In this document: positions 36,901-43,498 of the stretch, piece by piece
Layout of the letters: each line of letters starts with the position of its first letter
Numbering within the stretch: position 1 is the stretch's first letter
NCBI GenBank assembly: GCA_031277535.1
Contig: JAITMD010000019.1
Coordinates: 186,001 to 250,000, forward strand
Source: Flavobacteriaceae bacterium
GTDB taxonomy: Bacteria; Bacteroidota; Bacteroidia; Flavobacteriales; Flavobacteriaceae
DNA length: 64,000 nucleotides
Direction: 5' to 3'
Translations under genes and position numbers: made by a program
Notes under the pieces: generated by a model
Told to the model about the DNA's origin: nothing
Database searches by the model: none
Seen by the model: the letters and a program-made list of their open reading frames with translations, nothing else

Positions 36901-37798
36901 TAAAGTAGCGGAATTGGATACTATGGTATTTACATATCATTTTACTGCAGAAGAGGCTATAGCAGGAGAAAACCCTATTCTTAATCCGCAAGCTTATGAA
37001 ATCACATTTCCTACTATTAGTCAAAAGTTGTATATACGCATAGTTGATACACGTGGAGGTTGTTTTGACGTATTTGATGTAACGATAGAAAAGCAAAATA
37101 GCCCTAAAGCTACTGTTCTTAAAGATGTGGTGGTGTGTGGTAGTTTTGTGTTGCCTACTGTAGCAGAAAATGAACATTTTTATACTAAACCCAATGCTGA
37201 AGGAGAGGAGTATTTATCAGGAGAAGTATTTGATCACTTAGGAAAACATACCCTTTATATTGTAAGAAGAGAAGGAGATAAAGGATGTTTTGAGCAAAGT
37301 AATTTTAATATAGAGGTTGTAGAGCCAGTATATGCAGATCATATTGAAAGTCGAGTAATGGAGTGCGAACTATTTGTATTGCCAGAATTATCACCTTCTA
37401 ATAAATACTTTACAGAACCTGATGGAAAGGGACGAGAGTTAATGGCAGGAACAGCTATTTATGAGGATCAAAAGATTTTTATTTATGCAAGTTTTTCAAA
37501 AGGAGTATGTACTGATCAGAGTAGTTTTGAAATACAATATACAGATTGCCCTATACCAAAAGGGATTTCTCCTAATGGAGATGGTATAAACGATGTATTT
37601 GATTTAAGTCTACACGGTGTATTAGAAATAAATATTTTTAATCGTTTAGGTCGAAAAGTTTATCATCACGGTTTAGGTTATACCAAACAATGGGATGGTA
37701 GAGATAATAAAGGTGTACCATTGCCATCAGGTACTTATTATTATGTAATAAATACACATGGTAAAACGCGCACAGGCTGGGTACAAGTTAATAGATAA
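24998..37798 (+). CDS. Giant T9SS-secreted modular adhesin, 4266 aa
   Basis: Start at ATG 24998, which gives a signal peptide (MKNTTKLLCLIVFFSLSFFISA). Thirteen MAM/cleaved-adhesin-like modules start at residues about 60, 336, 600, 858, 1122, 1379, 1638, 1888, 2151, 2408, 2671, 2928 and 3191; each has P(F/Y).E.F.......(E/D)CW, a D.N.D..........W loop and DDWLISP. A fibronectin III-like domain follows each (YEFYVRV.C......W.GP..FKT.C). The C-terminal part has a choice-of-anchor L domain (about 3600-3830), an Ig/PKD-like domain, and a type B sorting domain from about 4182 (ISPNGDGINDVF, INIFNRLGRKVY, LPSGTYYYVI). It would be exported by type IX secretion and attached to the surface. Single-gene unit. 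Confidence 0.93.
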   Translation: MKNTTKLLCLIVFFSLSFFISAKEFTTIFNSNILTEWFYNSKLTTWIIKNTLTSSSSTVLFEEDFENDINNKNWKFINPTYNNWYTGKAAKSRGEKGLYISSTYNNSNEYSNPFLSSQEYAYAVSPNIALPSMVTIAELSFDWRSKGEADLQGKGLDYLSVWIVPASYQVVKNTDIATQNSGGIEVLTNLYNHSDFVRAIKEVDLKAFAGTDVKLVFKWENNDSTVNNPPAAIDNILLALTDCSSVDTMSIQAVGSKEATLQWSYLKGVPQQVDFYVTTNTQVPTSTTTATHQAVSTNYKLTGLTGNTMYYVWYRTVCSTTNKGYWSGPLMVETVCDSIDIPYKEGFNAQSLSLKCWTIVDENADNKTWGYTKYASEGSQAVNFTSTGSKTLNDDWLITPVFKLKQGTHKISFYYSGSSYNYAQFKIMLSDKGKGKANFTTTILPAFSFTNTSFEKKEILFTIPVDGEYNIAFVVDNQHTSSQSTTQFTIDDFRIEKEDCTANIVATLVGTTDTTASFSWQDATNKSWEYYVVEQTKDKSATFPIKGGTKTSLSTITATVDNYLGTPIKGNTSYDFYVRTVCSNGGVGSWVGPIAFKTPCSSYSLPFSEDFEVATTKIDCWKIVDNNKDEDYGRNIWRVGQYSGINSSYGASFEGSYYSNQHDDYLITPGMSFSGGMYKLTYLYKTNSATTNSFELLLSVGSDQVKDFTTVLQSNNTTSTNGNYKEEIVYINGITGVARIAWHINGSKDSEVSIDNVRIEEVDCSSVSKLEAKNIQAYQADLQWEDAINGTWEYWLQEKKGVMPTSKGVATTTKSNTVTKDINGQSLKASTEYEFYVRVHCNNGNYTTWEGPYVFKTGCGIVSLPFSDNFSSVSPSKECWTIMDVNKDEDTYYGDNKWRFENSNSNAYEGNGYAYFENYNAKSNDDWLKSPVFKTSSGIYRVTFYVKGYSSNTSEMEVYLLQNGSITTGKTVLLPAKTYTNTKYEKYVAYFSNVQGDYNIGWYVQGAANTRLSIGKVVIEAVSCADPIDLEIDSIQSNEVSVKWKDAINTKWEYTIAEKGTLPTGSIAKGVEVLTASAQIKETAPGKPLIAQTEYDVYVRAVCGANSYGEWIGPISFKTTCSPFNLPFKEDFESTSLTLECWKIVDNNKDGTSYNDNVWTTDSSNAATGKRAMKFYSYSSGQQHDDYLISPELKLSNKTYRLRYQYRAQSSGTNTFRVVLSESGSTISAFTQEILPTTSYKNGKYEVQDVYIQGNNKNINIAWHVNGKGSSTIYIDDITIEEVSCSNVANLTFSQITDKQAELNWEDSINTNWEYWLQEKDGKAPTSKGVATTLLNNVVTKDINNQPLKPQTEYEFYVRVKCSGNSYTDWVGPVSFKTTCAVTTLPLIESFDTASSSKECWSILDNNNDQKSGDNIWRIVKGTGAVHQGDGYVYFENYSTNSNDDWLISPIFNATGETYKVSFYIKGDSYNTSDMEVFLLKDKSIATKVSVLPAKVYKNSKYEKYEAYFSGVTGDYSIGWYINGATNTRLYLDTVTIEKVNCAAPLSIEVTNVLNNQVDFKWNDIVNKQWQYYIEDKANATTVPSSAGTLVNSSNAVATQTTAGTLLKAQTEYAIYVRAMCGAQASDWIGPIVFKTTCDNFTLPFKEGFEDKSPSLECWSTTTLTGGKSGWNRNQSNAADGVYAMRYYAGAKEDDYLISPRIDLNGKLYRLRYKYKVANAKSNSFSVLLSTKGSALSEFTNVLLPQTTYTNTTYQVEDIYLSGYQGGVNIAWKVDGNVSSTIYIDEVSIEEVDCINVSEITVDKIQSNQINVNWKDKVNQSWEYAVQETGKGIPTGKGTSTTTLNNTVTKDVAGQSLNANTAYEVYVRVLCSNGKYTEWVGPVAFETSCGVLSMPYKETFEATSTSRKCWTILDVNKDADTYYGDNKWRFENSSSNAYEGSGYAYFENYNATSNNDWLISPTIASKGETYKVTYFVRGNSNNTSELEVSLLKDANSATIAQTLATAKVYKNTKYEQVVVYFSNIVGNLNVGWHIKGSTKTNLYIDNVTIKQVNCEDPTTLQSVAAKSNEISFEWIDNSNTAWEYWVQEKTNTSVVPTSKGIATTTKNAVVIQTIDGKNLKAQTDYEVYVRSKCKNGTFTDWTKPIVIRTTCAALNIPFMEGFEDYSMALECWKIEDNNKDLTNSGMNGWKLSNKNPHEGKRVMAFEGNNNNTHDDYLISPTFKGTSNTVKLTYFYKASSSYNSEFEVLLSTNGTAISSFNQVVVAKDNYKNDTYEQKVVYITNVSNDFTIAWHVLGKGYSPISIDLVTLEEVNCTSPTNVVFPQIGSDSVTVSWTDVQNTAWEYWIQELGGNLPNKNGIATSTTTVTVKQDINGNPLAPSTYYEVYVRAKCIDGSYTVWEEAVLFKTPCAPLPLSFFETFDTASSTRDCWTIIDNGDGNNGQDIWSLTNKNTYQGDGAMNFSNSYNSKGNNDWLITPSFVMTASKYVLTYYYKTGYYGTEVEILLSNSGPLAANLTTPIVSKKKYKNTNYTKEEVVFQGVPGVVNIGWHVTGNDSSQIWIDNVSITEQNCEPIDVNLLKISSVDSNGVGLSWQDTVNAEWEFYTTTAGGTMPTSQQNGTVVKTKQTRLTRLNTSGSIALQPQTEYEFYTRTRCGNGNKGNWQGPIKFRTACGVQALPFQETFNSKSQSFECWTIKDNNNDANGSYNQWKKHNYTTYEGDGAMNINSKNTNDDWLISPQLDLDASKVYRLTYYYKVSGNKESNVEVVLSTKSADIADFTSKVSNGVVKYNNTGWKQAKYFITKTSKAYIAIHELTKDGSDLYIDQFNIEEVQGCAEVVNLEVKDVKRDEVTLFWEDTLNANSYEYVVQPKGGQAPSGKGNAVAGKTIVVKVDQTGKALQPLTEYEYYVRTVCGNNSSVWVGPFIFKTACGAYKVPFYESFDQGSPTTECWTIHDVNQDRDFSGNNSWKSTYSGAKGSAMLFESGKNVTNHDDWLVSPMLETKANKYYRLKYKYLVNGSGNNKEFEVKVSYSGVAVQGFTQTVVAKKDYPTKKEWVEETVFFQSSGGEVNIGWHVVAKDNFTLYLDEVVIEEVNGCPEPQQLTLQSVGKTNLTFTWVDTMGATEWEYYIQPLKSGKPVGNGEKVNSKIVVGDKDSRGKTTVKPNGTYEIYVRTICGNGEYSDWVGPIVAETECDVYNTPFVESFDTTSLSWRCWTVLDVNKDGSNRSNQWLRTTTNPYEGNQAAVFEGSSNKQHDDWLISPMFDLDGSDYLLKYQYMIPDKNSAEFEVMLSTNGIKTSDFKTTVLARKTYNNKKYIEEVVVIKGIKGKVNIGWHVVSNGSTLVYLDKVSLNKIDNCVEPVNVVTTSRTETSITVEWQQYGNTTQWEVVAVPLKEGPNHKKKVSVIVNGLPQATITKLSKGEAYTIYVRALCKEIGNNTNWSTGVDSYTSNSEYAICEEGKSLVVNIGTACKELNAISMIGAPVSLYAEPKCGGTKKKKDIWFSFVAEGDTQIFELKDFVSTSGNQKMAVYATIYEADCASLGVAKTRCFDFSGRYTQSIQKQMVKGKTYLLRLATEEEMPDFYFNLCITSPQYVTVEESGKPRSVEELVKKVLVTQDCDVVDNVTFISGEKYKDVNSIGYYNSGNAPFAFKDGIVLATSAVTAAAGPNDGSDRANGNAWVGDKDLDVLLKQMKRPDTSKNATVLEFDFIPMVDTLKFDFIFASNEYGQYQCNWSDIFAFLLTDLTTNEVSNLAVIPGTNTPVSVTNIRNGEYNTGCESVNADYFDAYFGKNEIINPIGYTGYTIPMTAKSPVQPGRKYHIKLAIANYGDTRLNSAVFLKGGSFDLGKVDLGKDLLIKEGTALCPGTSKVLKSGVEVSTSKDFKIDIKWFKDGKLLPNLKTGSIEVNDTGVYKIEVEYLDFGCHATGEVVVEVFPTIKSQVKVAAPVQVCTNFLGMQTIDLDEVEKDMKGNKVAELDTMVFTYHFTAEEAIAGENPILNPQAYEITFPTISQKLYIRIVDTRGGCFDVFDVTIEKQNSPKATVLKDVVVCGSFVLPTVAENEHFYTKPNAEGEEYLSGEVFDHLGKHTLYIVRREGDKGCFEQSNFNIEVVEPVYADHIESRVMECELFVLPELSPSNKYFTEPDGKGRELMAGTAIYEDQKIFIYASFSKGVCTDQSSFEIQYTDCPIPKGISPNGDGINDVFDLSLHGVLEINIFNRLGRKVYHHGLGYTKQWDGRDNKGVPLPSGTYYYVINTHGKTRTGWVQVNR

Positions 37799-37818
37799 GT
37801 TGAGTTAGTTTTTAATAG

Positions 37819-37860
37819 CAAAGAGGTTGTTTCTTAATTGAAATAGCCTCTTTGTTTTTT
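37819..37860 (+). terminator. Terminator of the adhesin gene
   Basis: Arms CAAAGAGGTTGTTTC and GAAATAGCCTCTTTG, with two wobble positions, followed by a T-run. Confidence 0.85.
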
Positions 37861-38956
37861 TAAGAAATTCTATAGGTTGGTTTTACAATTCTGAAAAGGT
37901 TGTATATAATTTTATCACTTCATTTGAAAAACAAACAAAGGGTCAGTCTGACTCTTTTAGTGGTGCTTGACACTTTGTAAGCAGCTGTAAAAAGATATAA
38001 TCACATGAAATAACTTTCCTTAATGTTTTAATCCAAAGTCTCAAGAATTTCCTGTAATAGTTTTTAGTAAGTGGAGATATTATTCTTTTTAAGTCAACCA
38101 AGTTTAGTCCCAGATGTATTTATACTTATCATTAAAGGAGAATCAGATATGAATAAAATAAGCATTGGTCGACAAAAGCCCTTTGCACTCAATTAAATAC
38201 GAGGTATTGTCGTTGTATTGTCGATGAAATATAAGAGAATGCACTATTTTATTGGGATTAAAGCACTATCGATATTAGGTAGGTTTAATATGTTTTTTTC
38301 TTAAATGATTGATTTATATGTATTTGTAATTTTTGTCACTTTAAAAAAAGTCATAGCTTTTTTTAAATTTATGACATAAATATCCCTGAATAAGAAGTGT
38401 TTTGGAAAAAAGTAGATAAAAAAGAGATCTTTTAGACTAAAAAATTAAAAAAAGAATCACTTTTTTTAATTGATACTGTAATTAAATAGAATCCCTAAAG
38501 TATTAATTTTAATATTCCTCTGTAGGTAGGTAGTTGGTCTGATGTATAGGTTGAAACGAAGAAGCGAAAGGGTAAAGTAATATTAGTAATACAAAAAGTG
38601 GATGATAGAATAAATTGTGATATTTTATAGAAAATAAACCACTTTAAATTAATAGAAGAAGATACTTATAGGTTACAAAAGTCAAACCGTTATTTTGAAA
38701 AAGAGTTTTATATTATACCACATCCAGATTCAATATCTAAAAGTAAGGTAGGTGATTGACTACACTAATTGGTAGGCAATAATTTTGATATAAACAGTTT
38801 TTGGTACAGTGTCATAAATAATTACAGCGTATAATGACGCTTAAATTAGTATACATCATTATACGCTGTAATTCATTTTTAATTTACAAGACTATCTTGA
38901 TTGTAGCGTTAATTAGTAGTATCGATACCTATGTTTGTCGATACAGCTTTTGGAGG
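37861..38956. other. 1.1-kb noncoding region with gene debris
   Basis: No frame over 60 codons. At about 38639-38759 a 40-codon + strand stretch without stop reads NHFKLIEEDTYRLQKSNRYF and goes on through EKEFYIIPHPDSISKS to TGA; its codon use looks coding, so it may be the tail of a lost gene. A perfect 18-bp inverted repeat follows at 38820-38873. The remainder shows nothing I can name. Confidence 0.5.
38820..38873. repeat. Perfect 18-bp inverted repeat
   Basis: Arms AATTACAGCGTATAATGA (38820-38837) and TCATTATACGCTGTAATT (38856-38873), loop of 18 bases. A following TTTTTAATTT gives it a terminator-like look on the + strand, yet no gene precedes it; it also lies 84 bases from the convergent di-haem oxidoreductase stop. 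Confidence 0.85.
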
Positions 38957-40345
38957 TTAAAGAGAGTTCAAGAAATCTAATAAGTCTTGTCTTTCTTTTT
39001 TGGATAATTGTTTGAATTTATCTTTTGATTTTTGTGCTTCTCCACCATGCCAAAGTATAGCTTCTGTAAGGTTTTGAGCTCTACCATCATGTAAAAACTG
39101 CGTATGTCCATTTACTAAGTATTGAAAACCAATTCCCCATAGAGGTCTTGTTTTCCATTCTCTGCCATTGGCCAGAAAATCAGGACGATTATCTGCTAAG
39201 CCTTCTCCCATATCATGTAATAACATATCTGTATAAGGATAAAAAGTTTGATAAGCTAATGCTTTTATAGCACTTGATCCTGTTTTTTGTTTTGGCTTGT
39301 GACATTTGGCACAATCTATTTCTTCAAATATACGTGCTCCGTTTCTAACATTCGTCTTTTCGTGAAAACGAGAGGCAGGTACCGCTAATGTTTGAGTATA
39401 GAAAGTAACAGCATCTACAATGTCGTTTGAAACTTCTAATCCAGCGTTTAATCCATCACTTCCATTGGTCTGTCCATATCCTGTTTCTTTAGGAAATACA
39501 TAATTAGTAATTCCCATATCATTGTTGAAAGCAGCAGCACATTGTTCTAATAGCGAAGCAGTATTAGCTTTCCACCCAAAACGTCCTAACTTCTTTTGTT
39601 TTGAAACGACATCATAAACGTAATTGGCTTTACCATATATGCCATCTTTGTTAGAGTCATTGGCGTCTACATTTGCCAAAATATCTTGTTCAGGTATAGC
39701 TTCTAATAACCCTAATCCAAAAACAGGAGATCCTATTCGAGGAGATATTAAGATATTGGAAGGAATAGGTTTGTATGATTCAACTAAACTATAATGTGGT
39801 TTGCGCAAGATAACTTTAGTTCCATCTGCAAATTCTTCTGTAATACTTGAATAAGTAACGTGAAATTTAGCTTCAGGTTCAACACCAAATACAGCTTGGT
39901 TTTGTATTTGTAAACCAAAATTTGGTACTGGTACTGGACCTCCATTTTCTGTAATACCTGGTAAGCTTACACGAAAGAAAAAGCCACTTCTGGCATTTAG
40001 ATTAGTTGGAAATGGTGCTCTACCATCTTTTGGGTGACAAGATATACAAGATGAGTTGTTGAATATAGGACCTAAACCACCATTTACACTATTAGGGGGA
40101 GTTACATAAACAGATTCAAAGATAAGATCCCCTGTTAGATGTAAAGCTAAATCTGATGCAGAAAGATTAGGAGCAGGTGTTCCGTAAGCATTGCTGGTGT
40201 TGATAAATATGGTTGTTTCTCCTCCTGCTAATTGCCTGTCAATTAGGGTAGGCAGTTCTTTATATTCTGATGAGTCATCTTTAGCACAGGATGTGAGAAG
40301 TAGGGAAGAGATAGTTAGTAAACTAAGAATTGAAATATATTTCAT
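38957..40345 (-). CDS. Di-haem oxidoreductase family lipoprotein (DHOR/DUF1111)
   Basis: About 462 residues from the ATG at 40345, which gives the lipoprotein signal MKYISILSLLTISSLLLTSC; an in-frame ATG 111 bases upstream would place 37 non-signal residues ahead of it. Two c-type haem motifs are present: CISCH (around residue 102) and CAKCH (around residue 350). FLHDGRAQNLTEAILWHGGEA at the end is the typical C-terminus of this family. It is a periplasmic-side redox protein. It lies downstream of porin and imelysin genes in one operon, the usual iron-linked arrangement, though a hairpin separates it from imelysin. Confidence 0.9.
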   Translation of the reverse strand: MKYISILSLLTISSLLLTSCAKDDSSEYKELPTLIDRQLAGGETTIFINTSNAYGTPAPNLSASDLALHLTGDLIFESVYVTPPNSVNGGLGPIFNNSSCISCHPKDGRAPFPTNLNARSGFFFRVSLPGITENGGPVPVPNFGLQIQNQAVFGVEPEAKFHVTYSSITEEFADGTKVILRKPHYSLVESYKPIPSNILISPRIGSPVFGLGLLEAIPEQDILANVDANDSNKDGIYGKANYVYDVVSKQKKLGRFGWKANTASLLEQCAAAFNNDMGITNYVFPKETGYGQTNGSDGLNAGLEVSNDIVDAVTFYTQTLAVPASRFHEKTNVRNGARIFEEIDCAKCHKPKQKTGSSAIKALAYQTFYPYTDMLLHDMGEGLADNRPDFLANGREWKTRPLWGIGFQYLVNGHTQFLHDGRAQNLTEAILWHGGEAQKSKDKFKQLSKKERQDLLDFLNSL

Positions 40346-40377
40346 TATCGTATTAAAAATATAGGTGTTAAATGCAT

Positions 40378-40413
40378 AAAAAGAATACACAAAATGATTG
40401 TGTATTCTTTTTA
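40378..40413 (-). terminator. Hairpin between imelysin and di-haem oxidoreductase genes
   Basis: Arms AAAAAGAATACACAA and TTGTGTATTCTTTTT around AATGA. T-runs on both strands; may attenuate read-through from imelysin into the oxidoreductase gene, or stabilise the upstream mRNA. Confidence 0.75.
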
Positions 40414-40509
40414 ACCCAGGTTTTATAGTAGTCCAATGCTGTGAGTTAATTAGCATATAACCCTCATTTGTAGATCTATCATTTATTCTGGAGACAATAA
40501 CTATAAGTA

Positions 40510-41583
40510 CTATAGATTATTGATATATGGTTTTAATTTAGATTCTAACAGTTTAGAAAGATCGTTTACTGTAGTTTGAGCTTTGATAACCTCTGGTCTA
40601 TTTTTGTGAATAGCTTCAGTAAATGTACCTGGTATACTTTCAATAGCCTTAATAGATTCAGTAATAGCTACTTTAATTTCGTTGTCTAAAGCTTTATTGT
40701 CTTTAGATACAATTTCTGATAAACCTTTTACTGATTTGTTGTATTTACCTAAGTAAATGTTTTCTATACTTCTCATATTGTCTGCAAAATCTCTTTTTGA
40801 GTTGTTGCTAAAACGAGATTCTTCTTTTTCAGGAAATGGAGAATTTCCTTCTGGATTTAATGGATCTTCAATTTTACCAGTACTTACTTCATCAGCGATT
40901 GTGATTAATCCCTCTACTATTTCTTCTAAAGCAGCTGATTTTGAAGGGTATTTGTTAGAGTTTAAGCCAGCATTATTAAATACTGCAGCGTAATTTCCAC
41001 CATCTACTTTCCACTGATCATATAAGAACTGTGTATTGTGTTGTAAGTCTTCTGCTGCGGCTTTTAAATAATCTTTTTGTCTATTTGTAATTTCAACAGC
41101 TTTTTTAGTACCATTTTCTCCCCATAGTAAGAACTCTATTAAGTGGAAGCCTCGAGCTTCATTGTTTGAGCTAATTAATGACGCTGTGATATTTTGATTA
41201 CTTTTTAAAATATTATTCATAGCTTCAACATCTACAGGCCATGTATCCATAGCTGGATCAATACCATCATTTTCTACTGGTCCGTAAAGGAAACCTTCTG
41301 ATTGTTCCCATGGTTTTCTTGTTTCTATCCAAGCTTGTTTTGCTAATTCTAAATTAGCATCAGTTGAACTTGAGATAAAGTTGTTGATTGCTTTCTTTAA
41401 AGCATTTGCTTTGTCATTTAAATCTCTGTAAGTTTCAGTGATTACGCTACCTGTTAGATCTGAAATTACTGCGGCGTGTAATGTATCTTTACTTACATCT
41501 ACTGTAGAATCATCATTTTTACTACAGTTTACCATCAAAAATGATGTAGTGATTAGTCCTAAAGTTAAAAACTTGTTTCTCAT
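40510..41583 (-). CDS. Imelysin-family (IrpA-like, peptidase M75) lipoprotein
   Basis: A 357-residue lipoprotein: signal MRNKFLTLGLITTSFLMVNC with the Cys at 20. The imelysin fold is shown by WIETRKPWEQSEGFLYGPV, ...DTWPVD and the GxHxxE motif in GFHLIEFLLWG near residue 145, thought to contribute to metal binding. Family members occur in iron-repressed operons and are proposed to handle iron at the cell surface. The gene is 27 bases downstream of the porin gene, in the same operon. Confidence 0.92.
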   Translation of the reverse strand: MRNKFLTLGLITTSFLMVNCSKNDDSTVDVSKDTLHAAVISDLTGSVITETYRDLNDKANALKKAINNFISSSTDANLELAKQAWIETRKPWEQSEGFLYGPVENDGIDPAMDTWPVDVEAMNNILKSNQNITASLISSNNEARGFHLIEFLLWGENGTKKAVEITNRQKDYLKAAAEDLQHNTQFLYDQWKVDGGNYAAVFNNAGLNSNKYPSKSAALEEIVEGLITIADEVSTGKIEDPLNPEGNSPFPEKEESRFSNNSKRDFADNMRSIENIYLGKYNKSVKGLSEIVSKDNKALDNEIKVAITESIKAIESIPGTFTEAIHKNRPEVIKAQTTVNDLSKLLESKLKPYINNL

Positions 41584-41610
41584 ATTTTGCGATATTTAAT
41601 TGTTTTATAA

Positions 41611-42945
41611 TTAGAAAGTAAATCCAATACCTGCAGAGAAGGTATTTTCTTTTTGTTTTTTTCCTGTATTTAAAGAAGTAACAGGATCGAAATGGTCAGA
41701 ACCTAATTGTCTTGTAGAGTAGTGTGCTTTAAGTACAACTTTTGGATGTACAAACCAGTTTATACCACTTGTAAATACACTTCTTTCCCAACGAGGTTTA
41801 CGTACAACTACACCTTCGGTTTCATACATTGTATCATAGTATTCATATCGTACAAATGGATAAAGTTGTTGAGTAGTAGTTCTGTTTAGAAGGTGTAATA
41901 CCTCGTATCCTGCATCGGCAGAAAAACCAATCATATTTTTTCCAACAGGTGTACGTTTAACACCAAGATTATTAGATAAGTTGGCATTTTTTCTACTTAC
42001 AATATTTGAGTTCTCAATGTTTCCATATAGAAAAACAGAACTAAACTTTAAATAGTTTTCATCATAATTGATATGTCCTTCAAAGATGGTAACGTAAGCA
42101 GAGACATCCATATCATTTTTAGGTCTATTTGCAGCAGCGTCATTGATATATGCGGCTACACCTGCAAAAGTATTTTTGTTTTTTCCAAATTTGTAATCCA
42201 GTCTTGCAGTATAGGCTAAACTGTTTCCTACAGCCATTTCAAAGCGTGTTTGATGTCCTCTTTTTACCCAGTTTCTCGAACTAAAACCTGTTGCATCTAA
42301 ACCATTTGTGATAGAAAATTCGTAACGAAGTCTGTCTTTTAAGAAAGTTCCATAGAATTGGATTCCGTTTTCATACCATCCTAAAGGCAGTATTTCATTC
42401 TCCATTTCTTGGCGATGTGTAGTGAAGTATTGATTTGGACGATCGAGATTTTGAGCCAAATTCAGATGTAGTTTCATTCGTCCAACTCGAACATTGAAAT
42501 AGGGACGAATCTTAAAATCAATATGAATCTGCTCTAATTTTACTTCACCTCCAGATTCAATTTCTTTTTCATACTCTCCAAACTCTTCTTGTGTATCAAG
42601 CTCAATAGTTGATCCTGTTCCACCATGTTCAAACTCAATTTCAGATTTTAAACTAATCCAATCATTGAAGTGGTATCCTAAGTAAAGATTTAGACGTTCA
42701 GCATCAAATTTGTTTTTAATGTTTAGGTCTGTGTCATATCGACCATAATTGTAGTAATTGATTGCCCCGTAACCACTTAATGTAAAGTTATCCCAATTAA
42801 GCAATCTTTTTTTATCATCTTTTAGTTCTTTGATGATTTCTTTTTTTAACTCTTCTTTCAATAAGTGATTTTGAATAGAGTCTTTCTCTTGTGCATGTAA
42901 AGCGAAGCATTGTAAGGCTATACAAACAAGTATTTTTCTTTTCAT
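41611..42945 (-). CDS. Outer membrane porin, phosphate-selective O/P-like
   Basis: A 444-residue protein: signal MKRKILVCIALQCFALHAQ, a short Lys/Glu coiled region (residues 23-48), then a barrel of alternating strands (FTLSGYGAINYYNYGRYDTD; DWISLKSEIEFEHGG; VKLEQIHIDFKIRPYFNVRV) ending in FSAGIGFTF with the final Phe used for outer-membrane insertion. The layout fits porins of the OprO/OprP group often annotated beside imelysin. It is the first gene of the porin-imelysin-oxidoreductase operon and may supply its substrate, presumably an iron species. Confidence 0.85.
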   Translation of the reverse strand: MKRKILVCIALQCFALHAQEKDSIQNHLLKEELKKEIIKELKDDKKRLLNWDNFTLSGYGAINYYNYGRYDTDLNIKNKFDAERLNLYLGYHFNDWISLKSEIEFEHGGTGSTIELDTQEEFGEYEKEIESGGEVKLEQIHIDFKIRPYFNVRVGRMKLHLNLAQNLDRPNQYFTTHRQEMENEILPLGWYENGIQFYGTFLKDRLRYEFSITNGLDATGFSSRNWVKRGHQTRFEMAVGNSLAYTARLDYKFGKNKNTFAGVAAYINDAAANRPKNDMDVSAYVTIFEGHINYDENYLKFSSVFLYGNIENSNIVSRKNANLSNNLGVKRTPVGKNMIGFSADAGYEVLHLLNRTTTQQLYPFVRYEYYDTMYETEGVVVRKPRWERSVFTSGINWFVHPKVVLKAHYSTRQLGSDHFDPVTSLNTGKKQKENTFSAGIGFTF

Positions 42946-42986
42946 TTTGCGATTATGAAGTGAATAATAATTATGTTTTCAGTTGG

Positions 42987-43008
42987 CAAATATAAATTTA
43001 TTTAGATT
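42987..43008 (-). promoter_or_regulatory. Porin operon promoter with TCTAAATAA motif
   Basis: On the - strand AATCTAAATAA (43008-42998), 3-base gap, TATATTTG (42994-42987), then 41 bases to the ATG. Same arrangement as 24956 and 43426. Confidence 0.62.
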
Positions 43009-43411
43009 TATTAAAAATTAATAACAATGTTTTTTTTAACTTACTATTTACTTTTTTATAAGAAACTTAAAGAATCGTAGTTGTGCTAAATACTTATAGT
43101 GAATGACTTATGATACATTTTTGTTAGGGTTTAATTAGTGATATTTTTTATTTTTTTATGCTTTTAGCGTATTGATATGGAGTTTAAAATGAATGAAAAA
43201 ATTACTTATTAGGATTGTATTTGTATTTAATATATTGATTATTATGTGTTTATTTGTTTTTAAATATGAACTTAGACAGCAAATTATTTTTTAGGTTAGT
43301 TAAAATAAGAAGTCTAAGGAGCAAAAATGAAAGAATTTTATTGTAGTCGAATATTGCCAAAATAGGCTTGATATTATTGGTTAAAATTTATTTAATAAAA
43401 TAAATACTTAT

Positions 43412-43444
43412 TTGTTTTTATTGAGTCTAAATAATATATATTTG
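43412..43444 (+). promoter_or_regulatory. Promoter of the thioredoxin-ApbE operon with TCTAAATAA motif
   Basis: TTG 43412-43414, TCTAAATAA 43426-43434, TATATTTG 43437-43444 (TAnnTTTG). The ATG is about 258 bases on, so a long leader is implied. A weaker alternative, TTG 43638-43640 with TAACATTTG at 43659-43667, would avoid the leader. Confidence 0.58.
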
Positions 43445-43498
43445 CGAACTCAAACTAATGTTACCTCACATATGTTGAATTTTAAATAAGAAGTATAT

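Noticed and set aside
36671..37177. 168-codon - strand frame inside the adhesin gene
   Set aside because: Antisense to a strongly supported frame and typical of shadows in AT-rich coding sequence.
24998..37798. Non-ribosomal peptide or polyketide megagene
   Set aside because: No adenylation, condensation or carrier motifs; all repeats are beta-sandwich adhesion modules with a T9SS tail.
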